From: Helianthus annuus
Lineage: Eukaryota; Streptophyta; Magnoliopsida; Asterales; Asteraceae
Assembly: GCF_002127325.2 (NCBI RefSeq)
Contig: NC_035436.2
Span: 118,596,771 to 118,660,770 of the forward strand
DNA length: 64,000 nucleotides
Direction: 5' to 3'
Of this stretch, positions 10,439-20,129 are shown piece after piece. The notes below the pieces were generated by a model. It saw nothing but the letters and a program-made list of their open reading frames with translations, had not been told where the DNA came from and did no database searches. The translations under genes were made by a program, and so were the position numbers. Positions within the stretch are counted from its first letter, which is position 1. Each line of letters starts with the position of its first letter.

Positions 10439-13400
10439 CTCAGCTTGTTTCTTTTTAAAAAAAATTCACTGTTTGTTTCCCTCCAGAAACTTGTCTTTTC
10501 TTCTTCATCGGTTGATGTACCTGAAACAAATGACATTTTTGATTTAAAATCACGAACATATCTTTCATTTTTCTGTTTTTCTGTAGGAGTAAAACCAAGA
10601 CCTTTCTTTTTGAAATTACCATTATGGTTTGATTTCTTTTGAAACCCAGAACCAGAACCGTAACTCTTTTTCTTGTTTAATCTTTGTTGAATTCTTGAGG
10701 TGTAAGGTTTAGGTTTTTCATTAAAACACAAGCCTTTTATTTCAGAAATATTAATTTCTGTAAGTAAGAAAACCTTGTTTATCAATTCAGTTTTAACACC
10801 TCTTATAGGAAATTCCTCATCAGAATATAATTTGTCCGAATTATTCAAAGTATAAGCAACTTTAAACAACCCATCATCCAAATTAGACTTTGATAACAGG
10901 AATTTTCTATCATAAACTAATTTTCCCTGTTTTTCTGTTTGCCCCGGAGTTTTTGACTCAGATTTTGACTCTGACGCGGACTCCGACTTTGACTCTTCAC
11001 TGTCATCACTATCTAACACATGATCCACGACTTTCTTCATCAATTGAGACTGTTGATCAGTGTCAGATGATGTAAATACAACATCAATACTTTCTGGAAG
11101 ATTTACTGACGACTCTGACTCCCACTGTAAATTTGTGGCCTTTTTGACTCTTTCATCATTTGGATATCTAGGAAAATATCCATTTTCCAGCGGGGGTGGA
11201 CACTTGTTATAACTGACACCTTGCTTCTTACCAGATGGTGTCTTTTCAGTGTCTTTTTTCTTGTCATTCTTCTTCTTGTCAGCATTCTTTTCATCAGCAT
11301 CTTTTCCAGCTTCTTTCTCTTCAGTTACCTCATCATCTTCCCATACCTTCATACTTTCAACCGTCGGATAAATCCTGTCAATAACATAGGAAGTACATGA
11401 GTAACTTTTCAACAAACGATTAACTCTTTCAGTTTCAATTCTTTGAAGCTCAAGCTTTTGTTCCAAAGCAGCACATTTTTCAATGTAATTGTTTACAACT
11501 TTCTGCTTTGTCATGAACGCTCCCTGAAGTGTTTTCATTGCTGTAGCTTGTTCTTCACTCGTATGATTGTATTGATTCATTGTTTTATTTAGCACATCAT
11601 AAGACTCCTTCAAACTATTCAAGTTGTAAATCAAAGTGCTGTTCTGCTTCTTTACAACTTCACAGTTTTCACACTTCACAGGAATCTTTTTCGCATCAAC
11701 TTCTTCATCAACTTTGAATTTTGGAACTTCTTTCACCTTTTGTCTTCTTACCACCGGAACCTCTTCATCATCACTGCTCACCGGTGTCTTGATCTTTTTC
11801 TTTTTCTTCTTGACTTTTTCATCTTCACTATCACTTTCAGCAAGCAGCTTCATATCTTCTTTATATTTTCTTGCCCAATATTCCGTATCATCATCACTAT
11901 CATCTACAACCTTTGCCGTAAAAGCAGAGTAAGCTGTAGTTTGATCAGGAATATAATCATCCCAAGTGAAATTTGCCCAGCTAAAACCCTCTGGTAATCT
12001 CTCATCATCTTGATCAATTATCAAAGCACTACCATCCCTTCTTTTTCCACAATCATAACTACTCACACAAGCCCTCTTTCCAGTGTCTTCAATTACATCT
12101 CTTCCATGTGCAGTTTGAGCTTGATGTTTTTGTTGTTGAGATGATTGTTGACCAACTTGGTGGTAGATGGCTTTCCGATAGTAATCATTATTGTTGTTGA
12201 ACGGATTTTGAGCCCCACTTGCTTCTCGGTTAGTGCACTCCCTCTTGAAGTGTCCTTTTTCCCTGCACTGAAAACAAGTGACTTTAGATTTGTCAAAACC
12301 TAAAGTAGAAACATTCGCATCACGAAGATCATCTCTCCCCGTGATTTGTTTGAATTTCTCAGCTCTCCGTAAAACACTAGCCAGACACCACTTTATGTCC
12401 ATCAGCTCCATTTCTTCAGCATCTATCTGGTCGTAATCTTCTTTGGTTAACATTGGATTCCCTATACGACCTGCAACAAAACAAGTGTAAGATTCCAAAA
12501 CCATTCCTAACAAAGACATTTGGTTTTTGGCAACTTCCTCAGAATAATCTTGATCCTTTTCAAGATTTAACACAATGTTACACTGTAATTTTCTCCCGTT
12601 TTTAGTTGCTGAAATATTTGGATCAAAAGATGAAAATGGTGTGAAACTGGTTTTGCTGTTGGACCCAGATGATGGACTTCCAGAAGAATTCTTGGCATTG
12701 TAAGCAGTCTCAACCTTTGGAGATAAATTTGAAGACTTCTTCTCATTTACCCCTGCCTTATAATACAGTCCGATGTCCTGTTCACCATCGAAATCTTTCA
12801 TCCTAATCACTTTCCTCTGTTCCATCTCTTGAGCCTCTATCTTCTCGATGAACTTACTAAGCGTTAAGTTGCTAAAACCTTTCTTGTTTCTGAGCATCAT
12901 CAAGTATGTGCCCCACGTCTCATATGGCAACGCATCAGCAAGTTTCTCAATCAGCTCATCAGTACCTTTTTCAATACTCAACCTTTTCATGTTGGCAAGC
13001 AAATTACAGTATCGTTCAATGATCTCTCTAGTACTCTCATTTCTTAACCCGCGGAACAAATCGAACTCTTTCTTTAGAAGCGACTTTTTGCTCTTAACCA
13101 TCTCTTCGCTTCCCCTAAACTTTGAACGTAATGCTTTCCAAATCGAATATGATGTTCCATTGTGTTGTAAAAGCACCATAATATCTTCTTTCACTGCTTG
13201 TTGAAGAAGACTTGGCATCATTTTCTCATCTTTGTACTTCTTCCTAGCATCAGCAGTAAGATCTTTTATCGGAACGGGTTCTTCATCATCATTCAAAGGT
13301 CTAACATACTTTGTCTCGACACATTCCCAAGCATCAAGATAGTTTGCTTGCACCCAATTCTCAAACCGACCTTCCCAACCTTTAAATTCTTCGATGTTCA

Positions 13401-13512
13401 TTAGTTTGGGAGGCTTTTGCATCGTCCCTGTTTCGTTTTTGAGCATTGTGGTTTGAACAGCAGTGATTGGGGTACTCGGAGTAGCGAATGCGTTGTAGAA
13501 CTCAAAATCCAT
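10435..13512 (-). CDS. Element A large gag-like protein (UBN2-type)
   Basis: 1025 codons, long for a plant gag. Residues about 35-245 form the UBN2/Copia-gag-like region (GWEGRFENWVQANYLDAWEC, LLKKEFDLFRGL, RYCNLLANMKRL, LADALPYETWGTYLMMLRNKK). A zinc knuckle CFQCREKGHFKREC is at 413-426. The middle is acidic and lysine-rich (DSEDEKVKKKKKKIKTPVSSDDEEVP). A probable coiled coil with CENCEVVKKQNSTL comes next (about residues 615-700), then a Ser/Glu repeat (SEESKSESASESKSESK). The start ATG at 13512 opens right after the leader, and element C starts at the same homologous point. No protease or polymerase follows. The frame ends three codons past an A/T run, and the protein continues in the -1 frame at 10438. 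Function as a capsid-forming RNA-binding protein is inferred from family resemblance. Confidence 0.85.
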   Translation of the reverse strand: MDFEFYNAFATPSTPITAVQTTMLKNETGTMQKPPKLMNIEEFKGWEGRFENWVQANYLDAWECVETKYVRPLNDDEEPVPIKDLTADARKKYKDEKMMPSLLQQAVKEDIMVLLQHNGTSYSIWKALRSKFRGSEEMVKSKKSLLKKEFDLFRGLRNESTREIIERYCNLLANMKRLSIEKGTDELIEKLADALPYETWGTYLMMLRNKKGFSNLTLSKFIEKIEAQEMEQRKVIRMKDFDGEQDIGLYYKAGVNEKKSSNLSPKVETAYNAKNSSGSPSSGSNSKTSFTPFSSFDPNISATKNGRKLQCNIVLNLEKDQDYSEEVAKNQMSLLGMVLESYTCFVAGRIGNPMLTKEDYDQIDAEEMELMDIKWCLASVLRRAEKFKQITGRDDLRDANVSTLGFDKSKVTCFQCREKGHFKRECTNREASGAQNPFNNNNDYYRKAIYHQVGQQSSQQQKHQAQTAHGRDVIEDTGKRACVSSYDCGKRRDGSALIIDQDDERLPEGFSWANFTWDDYIPDQTTAYSAFTAKVVDDSDDDTEYWARKYKEDMKLLAESDSEDEKVKKKKKKIKTPVSSDDEEVPVVRRQKVKEVPKFKVDEEVDAKKIPVKCENCEVVKKQNSTLIYNLNSLKESYDVLNKTMNQYNHTSEEQATAMKTLQGAFMTKQKVVNNYIEKCAALEQKLELQRIETERVNRLLKSYSCTSYVIDRIYPTVESMKVWEDDEVTEEKEAGKDADEKNADKKKNDKKKDTEKTPSGKKQGVSYNKCPPPLENGYFPRYPNDERVKKATNLQWESESSVNLPESIDVVFTSSDTDQQSQLMKKVVDHVLDSDDSEESKSESASESKSESKTPGQTEKQGKLVYDRKFLLSKSNLDDGLFKVAYTLNNSDKLYSDEEFPIRGVKTELINKVFLLTEINISEIKGLCFNEKPKPYTSRIQQRLNKKKSYGSGSGFQKKSNHNGNFKKKGLGFTPTEKQKNERYVRDFKSKMSFVSGTSTDEEEKTSFWRETNSEFFLKRNKLS

Positions 13513-15059
13513 GCTTCACACTTGTATCACCTGATGATCTTGAATTACCTGACGATCTCGAATTCACCTGACGTTAACACAAACAAACACAACACAATCA
13601 GTTTAAAAATTTGTCAAATAACAGTATAATACTGATACTCGAACTGATGAATATTCTATGCGGACCGAATGTTGACAAACTGTACAGACTGAAATTGATG
13701 CGAACTGAGATTTAACTCGTCAAAACACGCGAACTACTGTGACAACTCAAACGACCAGATTCATTACAAACGAACCGATGGACTTTTGAACGACCTTGCC
13801 CGACTTCCAACTGATATGACTTGAATTTGATGTCAACTGAGCTAAAAATCACAACACAAACTGTTTGATGGGTCGAGAATTAATCACCACAAACACTTAA
13901 CACTACAAAGATCATGAGCTACCACACTAAAGTGATTCTTTAATCAATATGAAACCTTTAAATTTTTTTTATATAACTAGTGGCCGACAAAATCACATGC
14001 ATAGATGCTATTTAGATCTCAAAATGGTCAACAGTTTGAATTAATACAACTCGACAACATTTATTGTTCAAAATCCAACAATGACTATTATACTCAACTC
14101 TGATTTGACCGTTTTTTTTATATTAAATCGATGTTAGCTATAAATGTGATAGGACCTTATTTTATCCAAATTGTTCTCATTGGGTCAATCTTCATACACT
14201 AGAATTATTACAAGATCGTTAATATGGATGTGGCTGACAAACTATTGGGCCTTTTAAACCACTAAAACAAAATATGATAGGACCTCCAAATGAGCTGACA
14301 CCTTAAAATCAACCATAAATTCTCATTGGGCCTTTGTTATGGGGCGGCTAAACAACCATCATTCATTCTTGGGTAGTGCAAGGGGCTGGGATTGGGTTAA
14401 GAAAAATAGTGGGACGGTTGTAATAAAGACTATAACAACAACGGCAAAAGACAAATGGGTGGCTGTTGATTGGGCCAAAATATATCGTTCACATGGGCTG
14501 CACATGGGACGGTGTAGACTATAACAACAACTCTCCGACAATTTTAAGTTGATGGCCGACAACTGTTGCAAGAACAAACTTTATGAAGAAGACGACTAAA
14601 AAACGAACCACTTGTTGAACACTATAAGCGAACCTACTATTTTTCGAATAAGCGAACCTGTATGGTGTTCAAAAAAGCGGATCTTAACAGTGGTCAATGA
14701 GCGGACCATAATTTTGACTAATAAGCGGACCATACATTTATTTTGGAGCGAACCTCAAGTCATATGAGCGAACCTCAACGAACCAATAAGCGAACCTCAA
14801 TTTGTTCGAAAAAGCGAACCAGACAAGTATTTTGGAGCGAACCGTAAAAGCGGACCTACTTCGGAACACGTTTTGACCCGTTTTTACTTTGAATTTCAGC
14901 CTCAAACTTTCAGGGATTTGACTATACACTGTTACGCACAATCTGTGAAATTTTGAGCGAATTCCGACCGTAAAATCTCGGTCTGACGAAGAAAGAAGGT
15001 GTAGAAGTAAGAATATGTGATGAAATCCAGCAAATCTATGTAGAACTCCTCCTCCTAAA
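13513..15059 (-). other. Element A leader with reiterated AGCGGACC/AGCGAACC words
   Basis: Untranslated leader between the primer site and gag. About 11 copies of AGCGAACC or AGCGGACC (AGGTCCGCT or GGTTCGCT in the sense RNA) lie irregularly spaced at 14623-14855. The leaders of B (about 500 bp) and C (about 580 bp) are much shorter. The additional kilobase at roughly 13560-14600 has no counterpart, no gene, and resembles an inserted repeat (GGCCGACAA occurs near both ends, at 13982 and 14554). Confidence 0.6.
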
Positions 15060-15071
15060 GCTCTGATACCA
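15060..15071 (-). promoter_or_regulatory. Element A primer binding site, initiator tRNA-Met
   Basis: The minus strand reads TGGTATCAGAGC two bases inside the right LTR, the classic complement of the initiator tRNA-Met 3' end. Confidence 0.9.
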
Positions 15072-15073
15072 CT

Positions 15074-15562
15074 TGTAGGATCGGATTCTGACCCGAACGA
15101 GTCAATCAGAGGAGTTTGATCAGATACAGGTGCGGAAAACAAGTACCTGACGTAGAAACAGCTAGATATCTTCTTAATTCTCTTTTCAGATTAATTTGAC
15201 AGCTTTTACAATCGATTCTCACACCAGCAGCACCTCGGTATGGAAATCTAGAAGTTACAAATGAGGTCCCCTTATCCGGTATATATAGGTGAGGAGGTCC
15301 CCTTATACGGCATGTCCATATAAGCGGACCTGATAGGTTCCCTTATACAGCATGTCCGTATAAGCGGACCTGACATAAAAGCTAACCTACCATGTTCGAA
15401 TAAGTGGACCTGACACAAAAGAGAACCTACTATGTCCGTATAAGCGGACCTATACTCTAAAACACGTAAACTCTCCAGTTTTCTCGTAAAACATGCCCTA
15501 ATCTATACATTACAATGATAGACTCGATCTAAGACGAAATCAACAGATGTAGTGCACCAACA
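15074..15562 (-). repeat. Element A 5' LTR
   Basis: 489 bp, near-identical to 7399-7904 but lacking one CATAAAAGCGGACCTAA unit. Ends CACCAACA and is followed by the target duplication GAATG at 15563-15567. Confidence 0.92.
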
Positions 15563-16192
15563 GAATGACCATCCTAGGGTTCCAGTTTGCTTCAACAATT
15601 GTGATATCATCCACTAGAAAGAACTACATAGACATAGTTCGTGTGTAATTAATTATTGTGATAAAAGGGAACGAAGTACTCAGATTCCTAGAACGTGAGG
15701 TTGTTACCCGATGACCAATCAACCCTTACCCAATCCTAATTCTACCCATGATATCTCGAATGCCAACGGCACCAAGAACGTATGGTTTCAAACTAGAATA
15801 TCATAAGAATTAACAACTTACAAATAAGCAATCAGACACCATGATAAACAAGACATAGATAAAGTTCACCATTCTAGAAATATGGAATCAAAACACAATT
15901 GTTTCATACAAACCTTCACCCTAAGATGACCATAAAGAACTTAGCCACTCATGGCTTGAACAAACATTGTAGCAAAATGGAAGGAAATTATTGTTCACAA
16001 GATTCTCCAACAAGAACTAGATAAAGATTAAGTGAAAGATAGTTCAAAGATGATGTTTCCAAGCTTCCAAGTCTCTAATTTATGCTCCTAATTCGTGTCC
16101 CACTCAGGTGTAACCGAATACCCATGATGAGGGACCATAAAACATCTTCAAGACGGCATTTAATGTGGAAGTTACAAGAAAGTGTCAGTCGG

Positions 16193-16392
16193 AGCCGTAA
16201 CCTACGGCTCCCAGCCGTAGGTTACGGCTGGCAGTGAAGTCATGCAAATCAGCTCAGGGCCGTAACCTACGGCCACCTGCCGTAGGTTACGGCGATCAAC
16301 ATGCTTTACGGCCCAATGCTCCTGTCTTACGGCTGTCTTTTTGTCAATTGATAGGAGCCGTAACCTACGGTTGGGAGCCGTAGGTTACGGTG
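16193..16392. repeat. Nested palindrome cluster AGCCGTAACCTACGGCT
   Basis: AGCCGTAACCTACGGCT (16193-16209) is a 7-bp-stem hairpin. It is followed after CCC by its own reverse complement at 16213-16229, so the pair can fold locally or as one long stem. Degenerate pairs follow at about 16260-16295 and 16355-16392. The same word recurs at 411-447 and 531-556. Confidence 0.75.
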
Positions 16393-16689
16393 CTGAGTGG
16401 CTTTCTTCTCCTTGTTTCTTCATCAATTTGCCATTTCCTCACTTCTCGATTTCGCCAACTTCCGCCATCGTTCTAATCTTTCTACATCCCTCATCTTAAG
16501 TACTTTAAGACCTGCATCATCAAACATAGAGTGGTTACCAAGTTCAAGCAATTAACCGAATAAAACATGGAATGTGCATATGTTTAGACCTTTTAAGGGT
16601 TGTCCTACGGACCACCCGTCATGGAGTTTGGGTGTTTGTATGTGAATGCTAAGCTTCAAACTCAATTATCTTCTGCCTCTCGAGCCTTC

Positions 16690-16697
16690 TATTTATA
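16690..16697 (-). promoter_or_regulatory. TATA-like box in Athila LTR
   Basis: The minus strand reads CTATAAATAG, appropriately placed to drive leftward transcription of the Athila element. Promoter activity is inferred. Confidence 0.5.
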
Positions 16698-17189
16698 GAC
16701 GGGTGTGGACATCAATAAACAATTGTTTATTCATGCAATAAGTCCTGCATAAAGTAGCAATTTGACATATTCATTGAATCCATCGTTCAAGTTGCATTTG
16801 TAATCATGAAAACCAATAATGTCATGCTTCGGTCATTGGTGGCAGGATAGAGTTGTAATTTTTAGACAAGTGGGTCTTTCATCAGAATTTCTGATAAGCC
16901 ACTTCATCAGAAATTCTGGTGAACAAATCATCAGAAAGTTTGATGATCAAAATTTGTCAGAAACTGATGATATTTCATCAGAAATATCATCAGATCCATC
17001 AGAAACGACCTTCTCTGATAATCCGAATCAACTCTTTATCAACTTGAGATTCTTTGTAGTAGATACTTTGCTTTTCAATTGTCCCAACTGATTTTCTTCA
17101 TCTTGCTGTGTTCTTCAGGACTGTTATCTTCTTTAGAGATCCAGTTGATTGAGATTTTCTTCAATACTTACAAATAAAGTTTCCTAACA

Positions 17190-19002
17190 GCATATAATAC
17201 TTGTCATAGGACTAGTTAGGCGGTCTGAACGCGTTTTACGCGAACGACGCGTTAAAGTAGCGTAAGCTACCTAAACGGGTCGTAAAGGGTCATAAGCACT
17301 TAGGATAGGTTTCGATTTCAAATGTAGGCTTTGTTAAACCATATTACATGAGTTCCTAGACTCATTTGGTTTATGAAACCTCATCTTCCGATTTAGGTCC
17401 GGTTTATTTACGTAGTTATCTATATTAGGTGCCGATTGATTCTGTGATCTTTCTAGCATTGCTTGGTTGTTATCCAAAGACTATTGAGCAATCTCAAGTG
17501 AGTACATAGTCCCCTCTTTTACTGTTTTCAAACATTTTGGGGTGAAACACATGTGCCTACTTGTTACTTTCATACTTTTCATGATTTCATAACTCATATT
17601 TGTTATGTTCATTAGTACACGTATAGTGCATGATTTTATCCGTGTTTATGCTATGTATGTTCATTTAGTGCATACTTAGTACATTGTTTTACATCACATT
17701 TTATGATATGTATGTTCATTTAGTGCATACTTAGTACATTATTTTACATCACATTTCATGCTATGTATGTTCATTTAGCACATACTTAGTACATTGTTTT
17801 ACATCACATTTCATGATACGTATGTTCATTTATTGCATACTTAGTACATTGTTTTACGTAACATGCTTACATTTGGTATGACATTTGGTTTGTTTAAATG
17901 GGACAAAAATACATTCATTAACATTGATCACGCCGCTTGGTAGTAAGTAATGGTACCATAGGAATTGACAACTCCAGTTCCTGAAATTCTAGGTTTGTTT
18001 GGATGGAAGGAATGACTGAATCCAATATACATAGTTTAGATAAACCTTTAATTTCGTTTAAGGGTTTGTCGCCACAGTCGCAAGGCTTGAATGTATGCAT
18101 TTTAACATTTCCGCATAGATGTTTGTATCAGTAAAGCATGCATTTATTTTACAAAACATAACTTTTGATTTATTCAAATACTTTGTTTTGTGCATTTTTA
18201 CATATGGCTTAAGTAGTCACTTTTTACTTACCATACATGACATTTGTTTACACATTACATGATTTACATTTGACAATAGACATGGTTTACACATAAACAT
18301 TTGACAATTGGTTTAAACAAGACATTTTTACATTGGTGGTTTGTTTGGTAAGTGATTTAAATAACGAGGCATGTGTAATATGATAAAAGTATGGTGGATA
18401 CGCCGTTGGTACTTCCTATATATATGTCTTTTTATGATATTACATATCGTAGCGTTATTTAAACCATTTCAGGTTAGACATATTACATTTTACACATATA
18501 CCATATCTTCATGAAACATTGTTTTACAAACAACATATTTTATACAAACTCATTTTACTTGGTTATTTATTTATGCATCTTTCTTTTATATCAGCTGATT
18601 TCTTATCAGTGTTTGTATGATTTATAAAAGAAAACATTTTACAAGGTTCATGACTACTTTGTTAAACATTTTCTTTAAACTTACAAGTCATGAATCCTAT
18701 TTTAATAAAACCTATGTATCTCACAAGCATTTTTATGCTGACGTACCTATTTTCACATGTGTTTTCAGGAGATGATGCATAGGATTGATCAAGATACACT
18801 TAGGCAGACTTGGGCCTTAGTGACAATAAAATATGCAAGACTAGTTAATTATGTTGTGTTTCTATGTTTCTAAGACATTGTAACTTCTTTTAATCAATAA
18901 AATAAAATTTCAATTTCCATGTGTTATGAAACAATGATTCTGTTACAACACTCCCCGACGATTCTGCCGCGATTTGTTGTTTTATGCGGTCGGGGTGTGA
19001 CA
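17190..19002 (+). repeat. Partial chromovirus (Tekay-type) LTR
   Basis: The end GGTCGGGGTGTGACA at 19002, the preceding CCCCGAC...GTCGGGG inverted repeat (18952-18994), and the segment GACTTGGGCCTTAGTGACA match the 5' LTR end at 58275-58549. That LTR abuts a primer site and a chromovirus gag. No primer site follows 19002 here, so this is a solo or truncated copy. The left boundary is uncertain. No gene was seen. Confidence 0.6.
17652..17871. repeat. 55-bp tandem repeat, four copies
   Basis: Copies start at 17652, 17707, 17762 and 17817 (TATGTATGTTCATTTAGTGC...), exactly 55 bases apart with few changes. It lies inside the chromovirus LTR. Confidence 0.88.
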
Positions 19003-19183
19003 TAAACTGTAGTGATCCGTGCGTAGGACTCATGTGCTCTGGCTTCCTCATGAGTGCGTAGGACTCCTGCACACACATGAGTACTTTACAAAACAAAACA
19101 AACATAAACTCGTACGTTAATGATTAATTGCAAAATACATCTGTTTTCCATGTAAAGTTTGTGCAGTTTTCATTAGTTTTAGT
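19003..19183. other. Short unexplained segment between LTRs
   Basis: 180 bp between the chromovirus LTR end and the primer-site-like sequence before LTR B1. It contains a direct duplication of GTGCGTAGGACTC (19019 and 19054) and no gene. Confidence 0.4.
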
Positions 19184-19195
19184 GCTCTGATACCA
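19184..19195 (-). promoter_or_regulatory. Primer-site-like sequence left of LTR B1
   Basis: The minus strand reads TGGTATCAGAGC two bases from the LTR, identical to the primer sites of A, B and C. The sequence further left does not resemble the leader of element B, so it marks the remnant of a second element. Confidence 0.7.
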
Positions 19196-19197
19196 CT

Positions 19198-19655
19198 TGT
19201 AGGAACGTTTGACGACCTGACGAGTCGATCAGAAGAGCGCTAGACAGAATCAGAGGCGGAATTCATTGATTCGGTCTTCGTAAAGCTTGATTTCACTACT
19301 TAACGTCTCTTTTATTGATTATCTGACAAATATACAAGATCCGGAGACAAACAGGCAGGGCTTCGCCGTTACACCTTCAAAACACACACACAGATCCGCT
19401 CCAATGACCACTATATATAGGCAACATGGTTCGCTTATATGTCATGACATAAAAGCGGACCTATTACATTACCTATCAGCGAACCTATTCATTGACACAT
19501 GAGCGGACCTATTCAAGTGACACATAAGCGGACCAGAACTTGACACATAAGTGAACCTGTCTGATCTTATGTGTTTCTTGATTTCCGTTCATTGTATAAA
19601 CAGCCCTAACCTAAGACTCGAACTAAGATGTAGTCGACAGACAACTGCACCAACA
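19198..19655 (-). repeat. Element B-family extra LTR (B1)
   Basis: 458 bp, TGTAGGAACG...CACCAACA. It is separated from the next LTR by only GACT (19656-19659). By hand comparison it resembles the far LTR (24930-25388) slightly more than its neighbour. Confidence 0.88.
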
Positions 19656-19659
19656 GACT

Positions 19660-20118
19660 TGTAGGAAGGTTTGACGACCTGACGAGTCGATCAGAAGAGC
19701 GCTTAGACAGAATCAGAGGCGGAATTCATTGATTCGGTCTTCGTAAAGCTTGATTTCACTACTTAACGTCTCTTTTATTGATTATCTGACAAATATACAA
19801 GATCCGGAGACAAACAGGCAGGGCTTCGCCGTTACACCTTCAAAACACACACACAGATCCGCTCCAATGACCACTATATATAGGCAACATGGTTTGCTTA
19901 TATGTCATGACATAAAAGCGGACCTATTACATTACCTATGAGCGAACCTATTCATTAACACATGAGCGGACCTATTCAAGTGACACACAAGCGGACCAGA
20001 ACTTGACACATAAGTGAACCTGTCTGATCTTATGTGTTTCTTGATTTCCGTTCATTGTATAAACAACCCTAACCTAAGACTCGAACTAAGATGTAGTCGA
20101 CAGACAACTGCACCAACA
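19660..20118 (-). repeat. Element B 3' LTR (B2)
   Basis: 459 bp, TGTAGGAAGG...CACCAACA, followed by the minus-strand polypurine tract at 20119-20129. It carries about five AGCGGACC/AGCGAACC/AAGTGAACC words. Confidence 0.9.
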
Positions 20119-20129
20119 GACTCCCCCTT
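20119..20129 (-). promoter_or_regulatory. Element B polypurine tract
   Basis: The minus strand reads AAGGGGGAGTC next to the 3' LTR, matching the tracts of A and C in position. Confidence 0.75.

Larger units (their letters stand above)
7399..15562 (-). mobile_element. Element A: gag-only LTR retrotransposon
   Basis: Complete 8.2-kb element on the minus strand. It has LTRs at both ends (TGTAGGATCGG...CACCAACA) and a 5-bp target duplication GAATG at 7394-7398 and 15563-15567. The primer site for initiator tRNA-Met is inside the right LTR and a polypurine tract is inside the left LTR. The only sizeable gene is a very large gag-like protein split over two frames (9764-13512). No protease, integrase, RT or RNase H motif was found on either strand. 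It inserted into the LTR of the Athila element. LTR pairs differ by only a few bases plus one 17-base unit, so it is young. It would need enzymes supplied by another element (inference). Confidence 0.9.
15568..17189 (-). repeat. Athila 5' LTR continuation and adjacent repeat DNA
   Basis: Resumes the LTR interrupted by element A. It contains the AGCCGTAACCTACGGCT palindrome cluster (16193-16392), a TATA-like box on the minus strand at 16690-16697, and a cluster of CATCAGAAA-type words at 16878-17010. The right edge of the LTR is not resolved, so 17190 is only where chromovirus-like LTR sequence becomes recognisable. No gene was seen. Confidence 0.5.

Noticed and set aside
14623..14855. Repeated AGCGGACC words considered as a CRISPR-like array
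   Set aside because: Repeats are only 8-10 bases, irregularly spaced, and the host is a plant; spacer-repeat regularity is absent.
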